From Galbitalea soli (GTDB taxonomy: Bacteria > Actinomycetota > Actinomycetes > Actinomycetales > Microbacteriaceae): 64,000 bases of DNA. Where the stretch lies: the NCBI RefSeq assembly GCF_010686725.1, contig NZ_JAAGWZ010000002.1:496001-560000 (forward strand), given 5' to 3'. Below are positions 25,347-33,545 of the stretch, piece after piece. Below the pieces are notes generated by a model, which worked only from the letters and a program-made list of their open reading frames with translations, searched no databases and was not told the origin of the DNA. Position 1 is the stretch's first letter. Each line of letters begins with the position of its first letter. Both the position numbers and the translations under genes were made by a program.

Positions 25347-26122
25347 GCGGTGACCGGCTTCCGACGTGAGGATGAGATGGAACCTGAGATCGCGCGAATC
25401 GCCGACTTAGGTGCGTGTCGGGCCAACCAGATCAGCACACGGTAGCGAACAGTGGGTATGGAAATCACCTTGCCCCTGTCCACGTCGCGCAGACACGCGT
25501 CGACGACTGGTTCGGCGTCGAGCCACATCGAGTTTGGAATGCTGCTCGACCGGATCCCGGCGCGATCGTGAAACTCGGTGCGCACCCAGCCCGGGCAGAG
25601 CGCCGTGACGCTGATGCCGGTGCCCTTCAGCTCGACCGACAGGCCCTCGCTGTAGGAGGTCACCCAGGCCTTGATCGCGGAGTAGTTGCCCATCGTGATG
25701 AAGCCGGCCGTGCTCGACACGTTGACGATCGCGCCGCGTCCGCGCGGCAGCATCCCGCGCGCGGCGGCGCCCGAGAGCACGAGCACCGCGCGGCACATCA
25801 CCTCGAAGGCGCGGTCATGGGCGGCGACGTCGGGATCGAGCAGTCGCGTGTGCACTCCGAAGCCCGCGTTGTTGACGAGCATGTCGATGGGATGCGCGGG
25901 GTCTTCGAGGCGATCGGCGACGCGCTGGACATCCGCTCGCACCGACAGATCGCTCGGCAGCACCTCGACGGTGCGGCCGAGCGCCCGCAGCTCGGTCGCC
26001 ATCTCGGCGAGCCGCTCCTCGGAGCGAGCGACAAGAACGAGGTCGTAGCCACGGGCAGCGAGTTTTCTGGCGAACGCGGCACCGATGCCGGACGTTCCCC
26101 CGGTCACGAGAGCTACACCCAT
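25343..26122 (-). CDS. SDR oxidoreductase, candidate acyl/alkyl-DHAP reductase
   Basis: A 259-residue classical short-chain dehydrogenase: NADP-binding TGGTSGIG (residues 7-14), NNAG at about 89, catalytic Ser in NVSSTAGF and YSAIK. The C-terminus is basic and semi-hydrophobic (VRYRVLIWLARHAPKSAIRAI), suggesting membrane contact like the yeast Ayr1 type. In the ether-lipid route this step reduces the ketone of alkyl-DHAP. It is the first gene of the minus operon; TATCGT (plus 26130-26135) stands seven bases before the ATG, suggesting a leaderless transcript. Specific substrate is inference from neighbours. Confidence 0.85.
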   Translation of the reverse strand: MGVALVTGGTSGIGAAFARKLAARGYDLVLVARSEERLAEMATELRALGRTVEVLPSDLSVRADVQRVADRLEDPAHPIDMLVNNAGFGVHTRLLDPDVAAHDRAFEVMCRAVLVLSGAAARGMLPRGRGAIVNVSSTAGFITMGNYSAIKAWVTSYSEGLSVELKGTGISVTALCPGWVRTEFHDRAGIRSSSIPNSMWLDAEPVVDACLRDVDRGKVISIPTVRYRVLIWLARHAPKSAIRAISGSISSSRRKPVTA

Positions 26123-26129
26123 GCCACTT

Positions 26130-26135
26130 ACGATA
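26130..26135 (-). promoter_or_regulatory. -10-like hexamer of the SDR-PlsC-AGPS operon
   Basis: TATCGT on the minus strand, seven bases before the ATG at 26122, inside the 77-base gap that separates the two divergent lipid operons. Confidence 0.45.
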
Positions 26136-26199
26136 CGGTCTTGACAGGCAACGTTGTGCCCAGCGCACTCGTCACCCTCGGTAGCAAGGGCTTACTCTC

Positions 26200-27021
26200 A
26201 TGACTTCTAGCGGCGACATCCGCTCCGGTGTGCGATTCAATGTGCGGGAATTCACCCGCACGGCGCGCGGCAACCACCGCGACGAACTGCACCTCGACGA
26301 ATTCGCGTCGGCGCCGCTCAGCGACGAGAGCCTGCACGCGGTGCGGTACCTCGGTCGCCTGGAGAGCGCGACGATGGAGCACCTGCGCAATCTGCTCGTC
26401 ACCGCGACCCACAAGGATGCGCGGGTGACCGCCTTCCTGGTCACCTGGGCGTTCGAGAAGTTCTGGATCGCCGACGCGCTCGACGCGGTGCTCGAGGCCA
26501 ACGGCCAGCCGCGCGCGCAGGCCATCGAGGAAGGCCGCACCCGCACCGCACACGCCGACGCGAGGGACCGCCGTGGTCCCATTCGCCGAGCAGTATCCGC
26601 CATCAGGCAAGGGGTTCCCATCATCGCCGTCCACATGACCACCGGCCTCATCGACGAGTGGATCACTCGTACCGCCTACGAGAGGCTGTCGGCCGTGAGC
26701 AAGAGTCCCGCACTCGCCGCGACCATCCAGCTCATCCTCGACGTGAAGGAACGCCACGCGCGCTTCTTCGACGACGAGGCCCGCCGCCGGCTGAGCGAGT
26801 CGCCGCGCGCGGTGAAGCTCACCCGCACCGAGCTGCTGCACGCCGTGTGGCCGATCGGCGCCGTCGACCGCGCCGACTCCGACCGCAGCTTCTTCGAGCG
26901 CTTCGTCTTCGGGGGCAGTGAGGGCGCGGACCGTGCCGCGCTCATCGGCACCCGCGTCGCCGCCCTCCCCGGCATGGATGCCCGCATCGGGTCCACCGTC
27001 GCGCAGAGGCTCCTCCCGTGA
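26200..27021 (+). CDS. Ferritin-like helical protein with incomplete diiron site
   Basis: A 273-residue protein that is a paralogue of the product of 29332-30126. The helices align: DESLHAVRYLGRLESATMEH, AFEKFWIADALDAVLE, GLIDEWITRTAYERLS, VKERHARFFDDEARRRL. The partner has EEFWH and QEARH where this one has EKFWI and KERH, so the His of the first ExxH and the Glu of the second are missing. It is therefore unlikely to bind two irons in the usual way and may be a structural or regulatory partner. It is the first gene of the plus-strand operon and overlaps the reductase gene by four bases. Confidence 0.7.
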   Translation: MTSSGDIRSGVRFNVREFTRTARGNHRDELHLDEFASAPLSDESLHAVRYLGRLESATMEHLRNLLVTATHKDARVTAFLVTWAFEKFWIADALDAVLEANGQPRAQAIEEGRTRTAHADARDRRGPIRRAVSAIRQGVPIIAVHMTTGLIDEWITRTAYERLSAVSKSPALAATIQLILDVKERHARFFDDEARRRLSESPRAVKLTRTELLHAVWPIGAVDRADSDRSFFERFVFGGSEGADRAALIGTRVAALPGMDARIGSTVAQRLLP

Positions 27022-29282
27022 GCCCGCGTCGCGCCGCGACCGACCTCGGGTCGGCGCACGTCTTCCTCACCGGCGGCACCGGATTCGTCGGCCAGGCGAT
27101 CCTCGAACGCCTGCTGTCGTCGCACCCCGGCACGACCATCTCGCTGCTGATCCGCACGAAGGGGTCCACGAGTGGTGAGGACCGCCTGCGCACCCTGCTG
27201 CGCAAGCCGGTGTTCACCGCCTGGCGCGAGCGCGTGGGCGAGGAGGAGGTCGAGCGCGCGGTGCGCGATCGACTGCGCGTGATCGAGGGCGGGCTGAGCA
27301 ACGTTCCGGCGCTTCCGGGCGACCTCGACGTGGTCATCCACTCGGCATCGACCGTCTCGTTCGATCCGCCCATCGATCAGGCCTTCGACACCAACGTCGG
27401 CGGGGCCATCGGGCTCTACGAGGCGCTCGCCGCGAGCGGTGGCGACCCCCGGGTCGTACACGTCTCCACCGCGTACGTCGGCGGTATCCGCAAGGGCATC
27501 CAGCCGGAGGCGAGCCTGACCCACGAGGTGGACTGGCGCGCCGAGTACGAGGCGGCGAAGGGCGCCCGCGTGCGCGTGGAGATGGCGTCGCGCGAGCCGC
27601 AGACCCTGCGCAAGTTCATCGGCGAGGCGAAGGCGGGTCACGGCAAGGAGGGCCCGCAGGCGGTCGCGAAGGCGGCCGAGGCGGCCCGCGTCGCCTGGGT
27701 GCAGGCGCGATTGGTCGACTACGGTCGGATGCGCGCCGAGAGCCTCGGCTGGACCGACGTCTACACGCTCACGAAGGCCTTCGCCGAGCGCGCCGCCGAG
27801 ACCATGTGGGCGCAGGCGGGTCACCGTCTGTCGATCGTGCGTCCCGCGATCATCGAGAGCGCCCTGCGCCACCCCTTCCCCGGCTGGATCGACGGCTTCA
27901 AGGTCGCCGACCCGCTGATCCTCGCCTACGGTCGCGGCATGCTGCCCGAGTTCCCGGGGCTTCCCGACAGCGTGCTCGACCTCATCCCGGTCGACTTCGT
28001 GGTCAACGTGATCCTCGCGGTCGCCGCCAACCCGGCACCCGCCGGCGAGCCGGAGTACTTCCACGTGAGCTCGGGGGCCGGCAATCCGCTGCCGTTCCAC
28101 CGCATGTTCCAGAACGTGAACACCTTCTTCCTCGCCAACCCGATGCCGCAGGGCGACAGCGGCCACATCGCGGTGCCGATGTGGAAGTTCCCGGGGGGCC
28201 GCCGGGTCGAGCGATCACTGCTCGCCAAGGAGCGCGCCAACGAGCTGCTGGGTGCGGCACTCGAGCGGCTGCCGTCCTCGGCCCGCACGCGCGAGCGCCT
28301 GGCCAAGGTCGACTCCAACCGGCGCGACCTCGAGTCCCTGCGCAACTTCACCCAGCTCTACCGCGCCTACGTGCAGACCGAGATCATCTTCGACGACACC
28401 CGCACGAAGGCCTTGAACGCGGCGCTGCCCGCCAAGGCCCGTGCCGACATCGGATTCGACGTGACCGAGATCGACTGGGAGGACTACCTGCAGCGGGTGC
28501 ACTTCCCGTCGATCACGGCGATGACGCGCGCCTTCCAGAAGCGGCCCGCCGCCTCGGAGCGCGCCGAGAAGGCCCTGCCGACGCGCAGCGACGTCGTCGC
28601 CATCTTCGATCTCGAGGGCACCGTCGTCGACTCCAACATCGTGCAGCAGTACCTGTGGGTGCGGTCGGCGGGCCTGCGGAAGGCCGCCTGGCCGGGCGAG
28701 GTGCTCAGCCTGCTCGGCTCGCTGCCGCGCTACCTGCGCGCGGAGCGGCACGACCGCGGAGAGTTCATCCGCGTGTTCCTGCGCCGTTACGCCGGCATGC
28801 CCGCCGCGAGACTCGACCGGGTCGTCAGGGGCGGCTACCGCGACACGCTGCTGCGCCACACGATGCCCGCCGCGATCGACCGCATCAACGAGCACCGCGC
28901 GGCCGGGCACCGCACGATCCTCGTGACCGGGTCGATCGGCACGCTCGTGCAGCCCATCGCCCACCTCTTCGACGAGGTGGTCGCCGGCACCATGGATGTG
29001 AAGGATGGCGTGCTCACCGGATACCTGGCCAAGCCGCCGCTCGTCGATGAGGCACGTGCCGCCTGGTTGCGCCAGTACGCGCAGACCCACGACATCACCC
29101 TCTCGCAGTCGTATGGTTATGGTGACAGTCATGCCGACCTCGTGTGGTTGGAGTTGCTGGGAAACCCGAACGCGGTCAACCCCGACACCAATCTCTCCCG
29201 CGAGGCACAACGAAGACGTTGGAGAATCCACAACTGGACGCGCGGGTCGCATGATCTGACGCCCGGGGATCCAACCGACTGA
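27018..29282 (+). CDS. Fatty acyl-CoA reductase fused to HAD-IB phosphatase
   Basis: A 754-residue two-domain protein. Residues 1-500 are an extended SDR of the FAR/male-sterility type: NADP-binding TGGTGFVG at 18-25, HVSTAYVGG near 152-160, and the catalytic pair Tyr249 and Lys253 (YTLTK). Such enzymes reduce acyl-CoA to fatty alcohol, the donor used by AGPS. Residues 525-754 are a HAD-IB phosphatase: FDLEGT with nucleophile Asp531, TGSIGT as motif II and GDSHAD as motif IV. The usual DxD is DxE here. The HAD part may dephosphorylate a lipid phosphate. It overlaps the upstream ferritin-like gene (GTG start) and is followed after 49 bases by the second one. Confidence 0.85.
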   Translation: MSPRRAATDLGSAHVFLTGGTGFVGQAILERLLSSHPGTTISLLIRTKGSTSGEDRLRTLLRKPVFTAWRERVGEEEVERAVRDRLRVIEGGLSNVPALPGDLDVVIHSASTVSFDPPIDQAFDTNVGGAIGLYEALAASGGDPRVVHVSTAYVGGIRKGIQPEASLTHEVDWRAEYEAAKGARVRVEMASREPQTLRKFIGEAKAGHGKEGPQAVAKAAEAARVAWVQARLVDYGRMRAESLGWTDVYTLTKAFAERAAETMWAQAGHRLSIVRPAIIESALRHPFPGWIDGFKVADPLILAYGRGMLPEFPGLPDSVLDLIPVDFVVNVILAVAANPAPAGEPEYFHVSSGAGNPLPFHRMFQNVNTFFLANPMPQGDSGHIAVPMWKFPGGRRVERSLLAKERANELLGAALERLPSSARTRERLAKVDSNRRDLESLRNFTQLYRAYVQTEIIFDDTRTKALNAALPAKARADIGFDVTEIDWEDYLQRVHFPSITAMTRAFQKRPAASERAEKALPTRSDVVAIFDLEGTVVDSNIVQQYLWVRSAGLRKAAWPGEVLSLLGSLPRYLRAERHDRGEFIRVFLRRYAGMPAARLDRVVRGGYRDTLLRHTMPAAIDRINEHRAAGHRTILVTGSIGTLVQPIAHLFDEVVAGTMDVKDGVLTGYLAKPPLVDEARAAWLRQYAQTHDITLSQSYGYGDSHADLVWLELLGNPNAVNPDTNLSREAQRRRWRIHNWTRGSHDLTPGDPTD

Positions 29283-29331
29283 CACGAAGGGAGCGAGAGG
29301 ACAGGCGCAAGCCTCCCTCCCGAACAACGAC

Positions 29332-30126
29332 ATGGCTTTTGACGTTGACAAGTACACCGCGACATCCGTCAGCGTGAACTGGGACGACCTCGACCTCGAG
29401 AAGTTCCGTACCGAGCCGCTCAACGAGACCTCGCTGCGCACCCTCCGCTACATGACGGACGTCGAGTACCACACCGTCTGCTACACGCGCGATCTGCTCA
29501 CGACCCCCTCGCACAAGGAGGCCGACATGAGCGCCTTCATGACGATGTGGAACCGCGAGGAGTTCTGGCACGGCGAGGCGCTCGCCACGGTGCTGGGCAT
29601 CCACGGCGTGACCGTCGACTTCGACGAGCTGAAGGCGAACCGCCTCAAGCTCGGCTGGAAGGATCGCCTCGACCCGATCAAGCAGTCGGTGCTCGGCAAG
29701 ATCGTCGGCAACGACTTCGTCGCGGTGCACATGGCGTGGGGTGCGGCGAACGAGTGGTCGGCCATCCAGGCCTACAACCGCATGGCGGAGCTGGAGCAGG
29801 ACCCGGTGCTCGCCGAACTGCTCAAGCGCATCGCCAAGCAGGAGGCGCGCCACGTCGCCTTCTACACCTCCCAGGCCCGCGACCGGCTCGCCAAGAGCAA
29901 GAAGGCGCAGGTGATCGCGCGTCTCGCGCTCGGCAAGTTCTGGGCGCCCGTCGGGTCGAGCATCATGGAGCGCAGCGAGGTCGTCCACGTGATGAACCAC
30001 CTCATGAGCGGCCCGGAGGGGCGAAAGGCGGCCCGCAAGATCGATGCCGCCATCAGCGGACTGCCCGGGCTCGAGGGCCTCAAGATCGTCGAGGACTCGC
30101 TCGACAAGCTCGGCATCGCGGCCTGA
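29332..30126 (+). CDS. Ferritin-like diiron protein, candidate lipid desaturase
   Basis: A 264-residue helical-bundle protein with a full diiron ligand set: Glu45 (VEYHT), Glu77xxHis80 (EEFWH), Glu141 (NEWSA) and Glu171xxHis174 (QEARH). This E/ExxH/E/ExxH order is that of ferritin-like oxygenases, including soluble acyl-ACP desaturases. It closes the plus-strand operon after the acyl-CoA reductase. In this context the attractive role is the O2-dependent step on an alkyl-ether lipid (making the vinyl ether) or on a fatty acyl chain. It is not related to CarF/TMEM189, which use His-rich membrane sites. No membrane segment is seen. Exact reaction is unknown. Confidence 0.72.
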   Translation: MAFDVDKYTATSVSVNWDDLDLEKFRTEPLNETSLRTLRYMTDVEYHTVCYTRDLLTTPSHKEADMSAFMTMWNREEFWHGEALATVLGIHGVTVDFDELKANRLKLGWKDRLDPIKQSVLGKIVGNDFVAVHMAWGAANEWSAIQAYNRMAELEQDPVLAELLKRIAKQEARHVAFYTSQARDRLAKSKKAQVIARLALGKFWAPVGSSIMERSEVVHVMNHLMSGPEGRKAARKIDAAISGLPGLEGLKIVEDSLDKLGIAA

Positions 30127-30132
30127 TCGGCT

Positions 30133-30147
30133 CCTCGCGTCGCGAGG
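30133..30147 (+). terminator. Weak hairpin after the ferritin-like gene
   Basis: CCTCGCG-T-CGCGAGG palindrome 7 bases after the stop codon. The loop is tight and no T run follows, so terminator function is uncertain. Confidence 0.3.
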
Positions 30148-30212
30148 TAACCCTCAGGGGGAGCACGGTCAAGCCCTAGCCGGGGCACAGCAAGCGCGCG
30201 AAGAATGACGAC

Positions 30213-31550
30213 ATGGCATCAGCCGACTCCCAGACCCTCACCGTCGAGGGCCACGAACTCACGCTGACGCACCCCGCGAAGATCCTCTACCCGGCGACGG
30301 GGACGACGAAGCGCGATGTCGTCGAGTACTACACGAGGATCGCGCCGTTCCTCCTGCCGCACTCCACCGACCGCGCGGCGACCCGGAAGCGCTGGGTGGA
30401 CGGCGTCGGCTCACCCGAGGAACCGGGTGCCGTCTTCTTCCAGAAGAACCTGGAGGACTCCGCCCCCGCCTGGGTCAAGCGGCGCCCCCTCCAGCATGCC
30501 GACGACGTGAACATCTACCCGCTCGTCAACGACGCCGCGACCCTCGTCTGGCTCGCGCAGCTCGCCGCCCTCGAGATCCACGTGCCGCAGTGGCGCTTCG
30601 GCCCGCACGGCGGTCACCGGGCTCCCGACCGGCTCGTGCTCGACCTGGACCCGGGGGAGGGCGCCGGGCTCGCCGAGTGCGCCGAGGTGGCACGGCTGGC
30701 CCGCGTGCGGTTGCAGGGCATGGGGCTCGAGCCCGTTCCGGTGACGAGCGGGAGCAAGGGCATCCACCTCTACGCCGCGCTCGACGGCTCGCGGAGCTCC
30801 GCCGCGGTGAGCGCGCTCGCGCACGAGCTGGCCCGCGAGTTGGAGAGCGACCACGCCGACCTCGTCGTGAGCGACATGAAGCGGAGCCTGCGCGCGGGCA
30901 AGGTGCTGGTCGACTGGAGCCAGAACAGCGAGAACAAGACGACGGTGGTGCCTTACTCGCTACGCGGGCGGTTCACCCCGACCGTCGCGGCCCCGCGGCA
31001 CTGGGCGGAACTCGACGATCCCGCGCTCGCCCAGCTGCACTACCGCGAGGTGCTGCGTCGGGTCTGGGGCGGAGACGACCCGATGAGCGGCTTCGGCGGC
31101 GGGCCGGAGACGGTGAAGGCGGCGCCCGTCACCGGCGGGCGCAGCTTCGTGATTCAGGAGCTGGCGGGCCGGCGGCACGGAATCCTGCTCAGCGTCCACC
31201 GGCACGGCCGCAGCTATCGCTGGGTGCTGCCGAAGGGGCTGCCGACCGACCCGCGCCACAACCAGGCCGCCGAGCGGGTGGAGCACGAGGTGGACGCCGC
31301 CGGGCGCATGCGCGACTCGGGCACGTACGAGGTCGAGAAGTGGCACGACGATGGGGAGATCATCCTCACCGTGACGGGCGCGCACGGGTCTCATCGTCTC
31401 GCCCTCATCAACACCGAGGCCGGGAGGTCGGACGCGTGGCTCGTGCACCTGCTGGTCGCCGACCCCATCCGCCAGGCGGTTCGCACCCTGCCGGTGCGCC
31501 CCTCCGCGGGGCCGCTCAGCGCGGTTCGAGCAGGTGCTGCACGAGCATGA
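30213..31550 (+). CDS. LigD-like polymerase with degenerate phosphoesterase domain
   Basis: A 445-residue protein. Residues about 10-290 are the LigD primase-polymerase (archaeo-eukaryotic primase fold): HPAKILYP at the start, metal-binding DLDP in RLVLDLDPG near 147-150, and TSGSKGIHLY. These domains fill gaps during non-homologous end joining with Ku. Residues about 305-420 look like the LigD 3'-phosphoesterase domain (FVIQE, WVLPKGLPTDPRHN, GTYEVEKW), but the usual QEH and LHYD are QEL and RHGI, so key ligands are missing. No ATP-dependent ligase domain follows. It is a stand-alone gene convergent with the ROK regulator, overlapping it by 35 bases. Confidence 0.82.
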   Translation: MASADSQTLTVEGHELTLTHPAKILYPATGTTKRDVVEYYTRIAPFLLPHSTDRAATRKRWVDGVGSPEEPGAVFFQKNLEDSAPAWVKRRPLQHADDVNIYPLVNDAATLVWLAQLAALEIHVPQWRFGPHGGHRAPDRLVLDLDPGEGAGLAECAEVARLARVRLQGMGLEPVPVTSGSKGIHLYAALDGSRSSAAVSALAHELARELESDHADLVVSDMKRSLRAGKVLVDWSQNSENKTTVVPYSLRGRFTPTVAAPRHWAELDDPALAQLHYREVLRRVWGGDDPMSGFGGGPETVKAAPVTGGRSFVIQELAGRRHGILLSVHRHGRSYRWVLPKGLPTDPRHNQAAERVEHEVDAAGRMRDSGTYEVEKWHDDGEIILTVTGAHGSHRLALINTEAGRSDAWLVHLLVADPIRQAVRTLPVRPSAGPLSAVRAGAARA

Positions 31551-32673
31551 TCGCGGCGCCCGTCACGCCGCCGGTCTCGCCCGACCGTGACTCGGTGATC
31601 GTCAGGTAGCGCGTGGCGAGCGGGGTCGACTGGCCGTAGACCACCTCGCGCACCCCGGCCACGAGGTGCTCGCCCGCGAGCACGAGGCCCCCGCCGATCA
31701 CGACGACGGAGGGGTTGAGCACGTTGACGCAGGTGGCGACGACCTCGCCCAGATCGCGTCCGGCCTGCCGCACCGCGTCGATCGCGGCCGGGTCGCCGGC
31801 GCGCGCGAGCGCCGCCACGTCGCTCGTCGAGGTCGCCGGGATGCCCGCCGCGGCCAGCGCGCCCGCGAGCGCCGGTCCGCTCGCGAGCGCCTCGAGGTCG
31901 GCATCCGCCGCGCCGTGCGCCGGGGTGCGCGACGAGAACGGGACGCGAACGTGCCCGAGATCGCCGGCGGTGCCCTGAGCGCCGCGCTGCAGGCGGCCGC
32001 CGCTGATGATCCCCGCGCCGATACCGGTGGCGACCTTGACGAAGAACAGGTCGTCGACCCCGGGGTGCACGGTCGCGTGCTCGCCGAGCGCGAGCAGGTT
32101 CACGTCGTTGTCGACGAGCACCGGCACGCGGTACCGCTCGCGCAACCGCGCCGGCACGTCGAAGCCGTCCCAGCCGGGCATGATCGGCGGGTTGGTGGGA
32201 ATGCCGGTCGAGTGCTCGACGGGGCCGGGCACACCGACGCCGATGCCGGCGAGGTCGCGGGCGGGGCGGCGCGCGGCGGCGAGAAGCCGTGCGAGGGCAT
32301 CCGTCGCCCAGTCGAGGATCGGCAGCGGCCCCTCGGCGATATCGAGCTCGCGACTCTCGAGGCTCAGGATGCGCCCCGCGAGATCGGTGAGCGCGACGAC
32401 GCCGTGCGTGGCGCCGAGGTCGATCGCGCCGATCACGCGAGCGTCGGCGCGGAACGCCAGGTAGGCGGGCGGGCGCCCACCGGAGGAGACGCCGCCCCCG
32501 GCCGGACCGACGAGCCCGGAGGCGAGGAGGGAGTCCAGTCTCAGGCCGAGGGTCGAGCGGGAGAGCCCGCTGAGTTCGATGAGCTGGGCGCGCGTGTGCG
32601 GCACGCCGTCCCGCAGGAGTGCCAGCACGGGGGCGTCCTCCGCGGCGACGAGCGGGGCGGCCGGGGCGGTCAT
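31516..32673 (-). CDS. ROK-family transcriptional regulator
   Basis: A 385-residue ROK protein. An N-terminal winged helix (LALLRDGVPHTRAQLIELSGLSRSTLGLRLDSL, residues 15-50) is followed by the sugar-kinase-like fold: IGAIDLGATHGVVAL (phosphate binding), VLVDNDVNLLALGE, and GIGAGIISGG. The ROK zinc site is poorly kept: the usual GHxxxxxxGxxCxCGxxGC is replaced by DLGHVRVPFSSRTPAHGAAD without Cys, so it may not bind zinc. ATG 32673 begins the helix-turn-helix. It is divergent from the four-gene sugar operon and probably represses it. Confidence 0.85.
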   Translation of the reverse strand: MTAPAAPLVAAEDAPVLALLRDGVPHTRAQLIELSGLSRSTLGLRLDSLLASGLVGPAGGGVSSGGRPPAYLAFRADARVIGAIDLGATHGVVALTDLAGRILSLESRELDIAEGPLPILDWATDALARLLAAARRPARDLAGIGVGVPGPVEHSTGIPTNPPIMPGWDGFDVPARLRERYRVPVLVDNDVNLLALGEHATVHPGVDDLFFVKVATGIGAGIISGGRLQRGAQGTAGDLGHVRVPFSSRTPAHGAADADLEALASGPALAGALAAAGIPATSTSDVAALARAGDPAAIDAVRQAGRDLGEVVATCVNVLNPSVVVIGGGLVLAGEHLVAGVREVVYGQSTPLATRYLTITESRSGETGGVTGAAIMLVQHLLEPR

Positions 32674-32720
32674 GGCCCCATTGAACCACAGAGCGGGTCG
32701 GGTCTTCCCGCGTTTTGCGA

Positions 32721-32737
32721 AATAGTTCGACACTTTT
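32721..32737. promoter_or_regulatory. Possible ROK operator
   Basis: AATAGT-TCGAC-ACTTTT, five of six positions paired, in the 131-base AT-richer gap between the ROK gene and the operon it faces. Confidence 0.35.
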
Positions 32738-32804
32738 GCTTGCGTGATGACAGAAGTCTGCTTGAATGGGACCACCACCGATCGACCGCTCACCGAGGAG
32801 TACC

Positions 32805-33545
32805 GTGTCCCACCCCCAACTCAGCGTCCAGCTCTACACCGTGCGGGAGGCGATCCAGGCGGATCTGCCCGGCACCCTCCAGCGCCTCGCCGACATCGGA
32901 TTCAGCAACGTCGAGCCGTTCGCCTTCACCCAGCTTCCGGGCCTCGGAGACGCGCTCGCGGCGGCCGGTCTCAGCGCCCCCACGACCCACGCGAACTACC
33001 TGGGCAAAGAGGTTGAGCCCTTCTTCGCGACCGCGCAGGAGCTGGGCATCCCCACCGTCATCGACCCCTACGTCACGCCGGAGTACTGGCTGACCGCTGC
33101 CGACATCGAGAAGACCGCCGAACTGCTGAACGCCGCGGCCCAGGTCGCCGCCGCGTACGGCGTGCGGGTCGGCTACCACAACCACGCGCACGAGATCGAG
33201 AGCCGGATCGGCGACCAGACCGCGCTGGAGTACTTCGCGGGGCTGCTGGAGCCGGGCATCGTGCTCGAGGTCGACACCTACTGGGTCACCGTGGGCGGCG
33301 GCGACCCGGTCGCCCTGCTGCGCAGTCTGGGCGACCGCGTCGTGGCGCTGCACATCAAGGACGGCCCCGGCACCGCCGACACCAAAGACCAGGTGGCGGT
33401 GGGCAGCGGAGTGCTGCCGGTCGCCGACATCATCGCCGCCGCGCCGACCGCGCTCCGGGTCGTCGAGCTCGACGACTCCCGCGGCGACCGCTTCACCGCC
33501 GTGGCCGACAGCTACGCCTACCTCGTCGCGGTGGGCCTCGCGTGA
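32805..33545 (+). CDS. Sugar phosphate isomerase/epimerase (AP-endonuclease-2 fold)
   Basis: A 246-residue TIM barrel of the IolE/xylose-isomerase-like family. SVQLYTVREAI begins the barrel; metal ligands are expected in YHNHAHEI (His), LEVDTYW (Asp), LHIKDG (His) and VVELDDS (Glu). GTG 32805 follows GAGGAG by four bases and fixes the start. It is the first gene of a four-gene operon with two Gfo/Idh/MocA oxidoreductases and a second isomerase, typical for oxidation and isomerisation of sugars or cyclitols. The substrate is unknown. Confidence 0.85.
   Translation: MSHPQLSVQLYTVREAIQADLPGTLQRLADIGFSNVEPFAFTQLPGLGDALAAAGLSAPTTHANYLGKEVEPFFATAQELGIPTVIDPYVTPEYWLTAADIEKTAELLNAAAQVAAAYGVRVGYHNHAHEIESRIGDQTALEYFAGLLEPGIVLEVDTYWVTVGGGDPVALLRSLGDRVVALHIKDGPGTADTKDQVAVGSGVLPVADIIAAAPTALRVVELDDSRGDRFTAVADSYAYLVAVGLA

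Noticed and set aside
26141-26146. TTGACA as -35 of the plus-strand lipid operon
   Set aside because: No acceptable -10 lies 16-18 bases downstream, so a promoter call is not supported.
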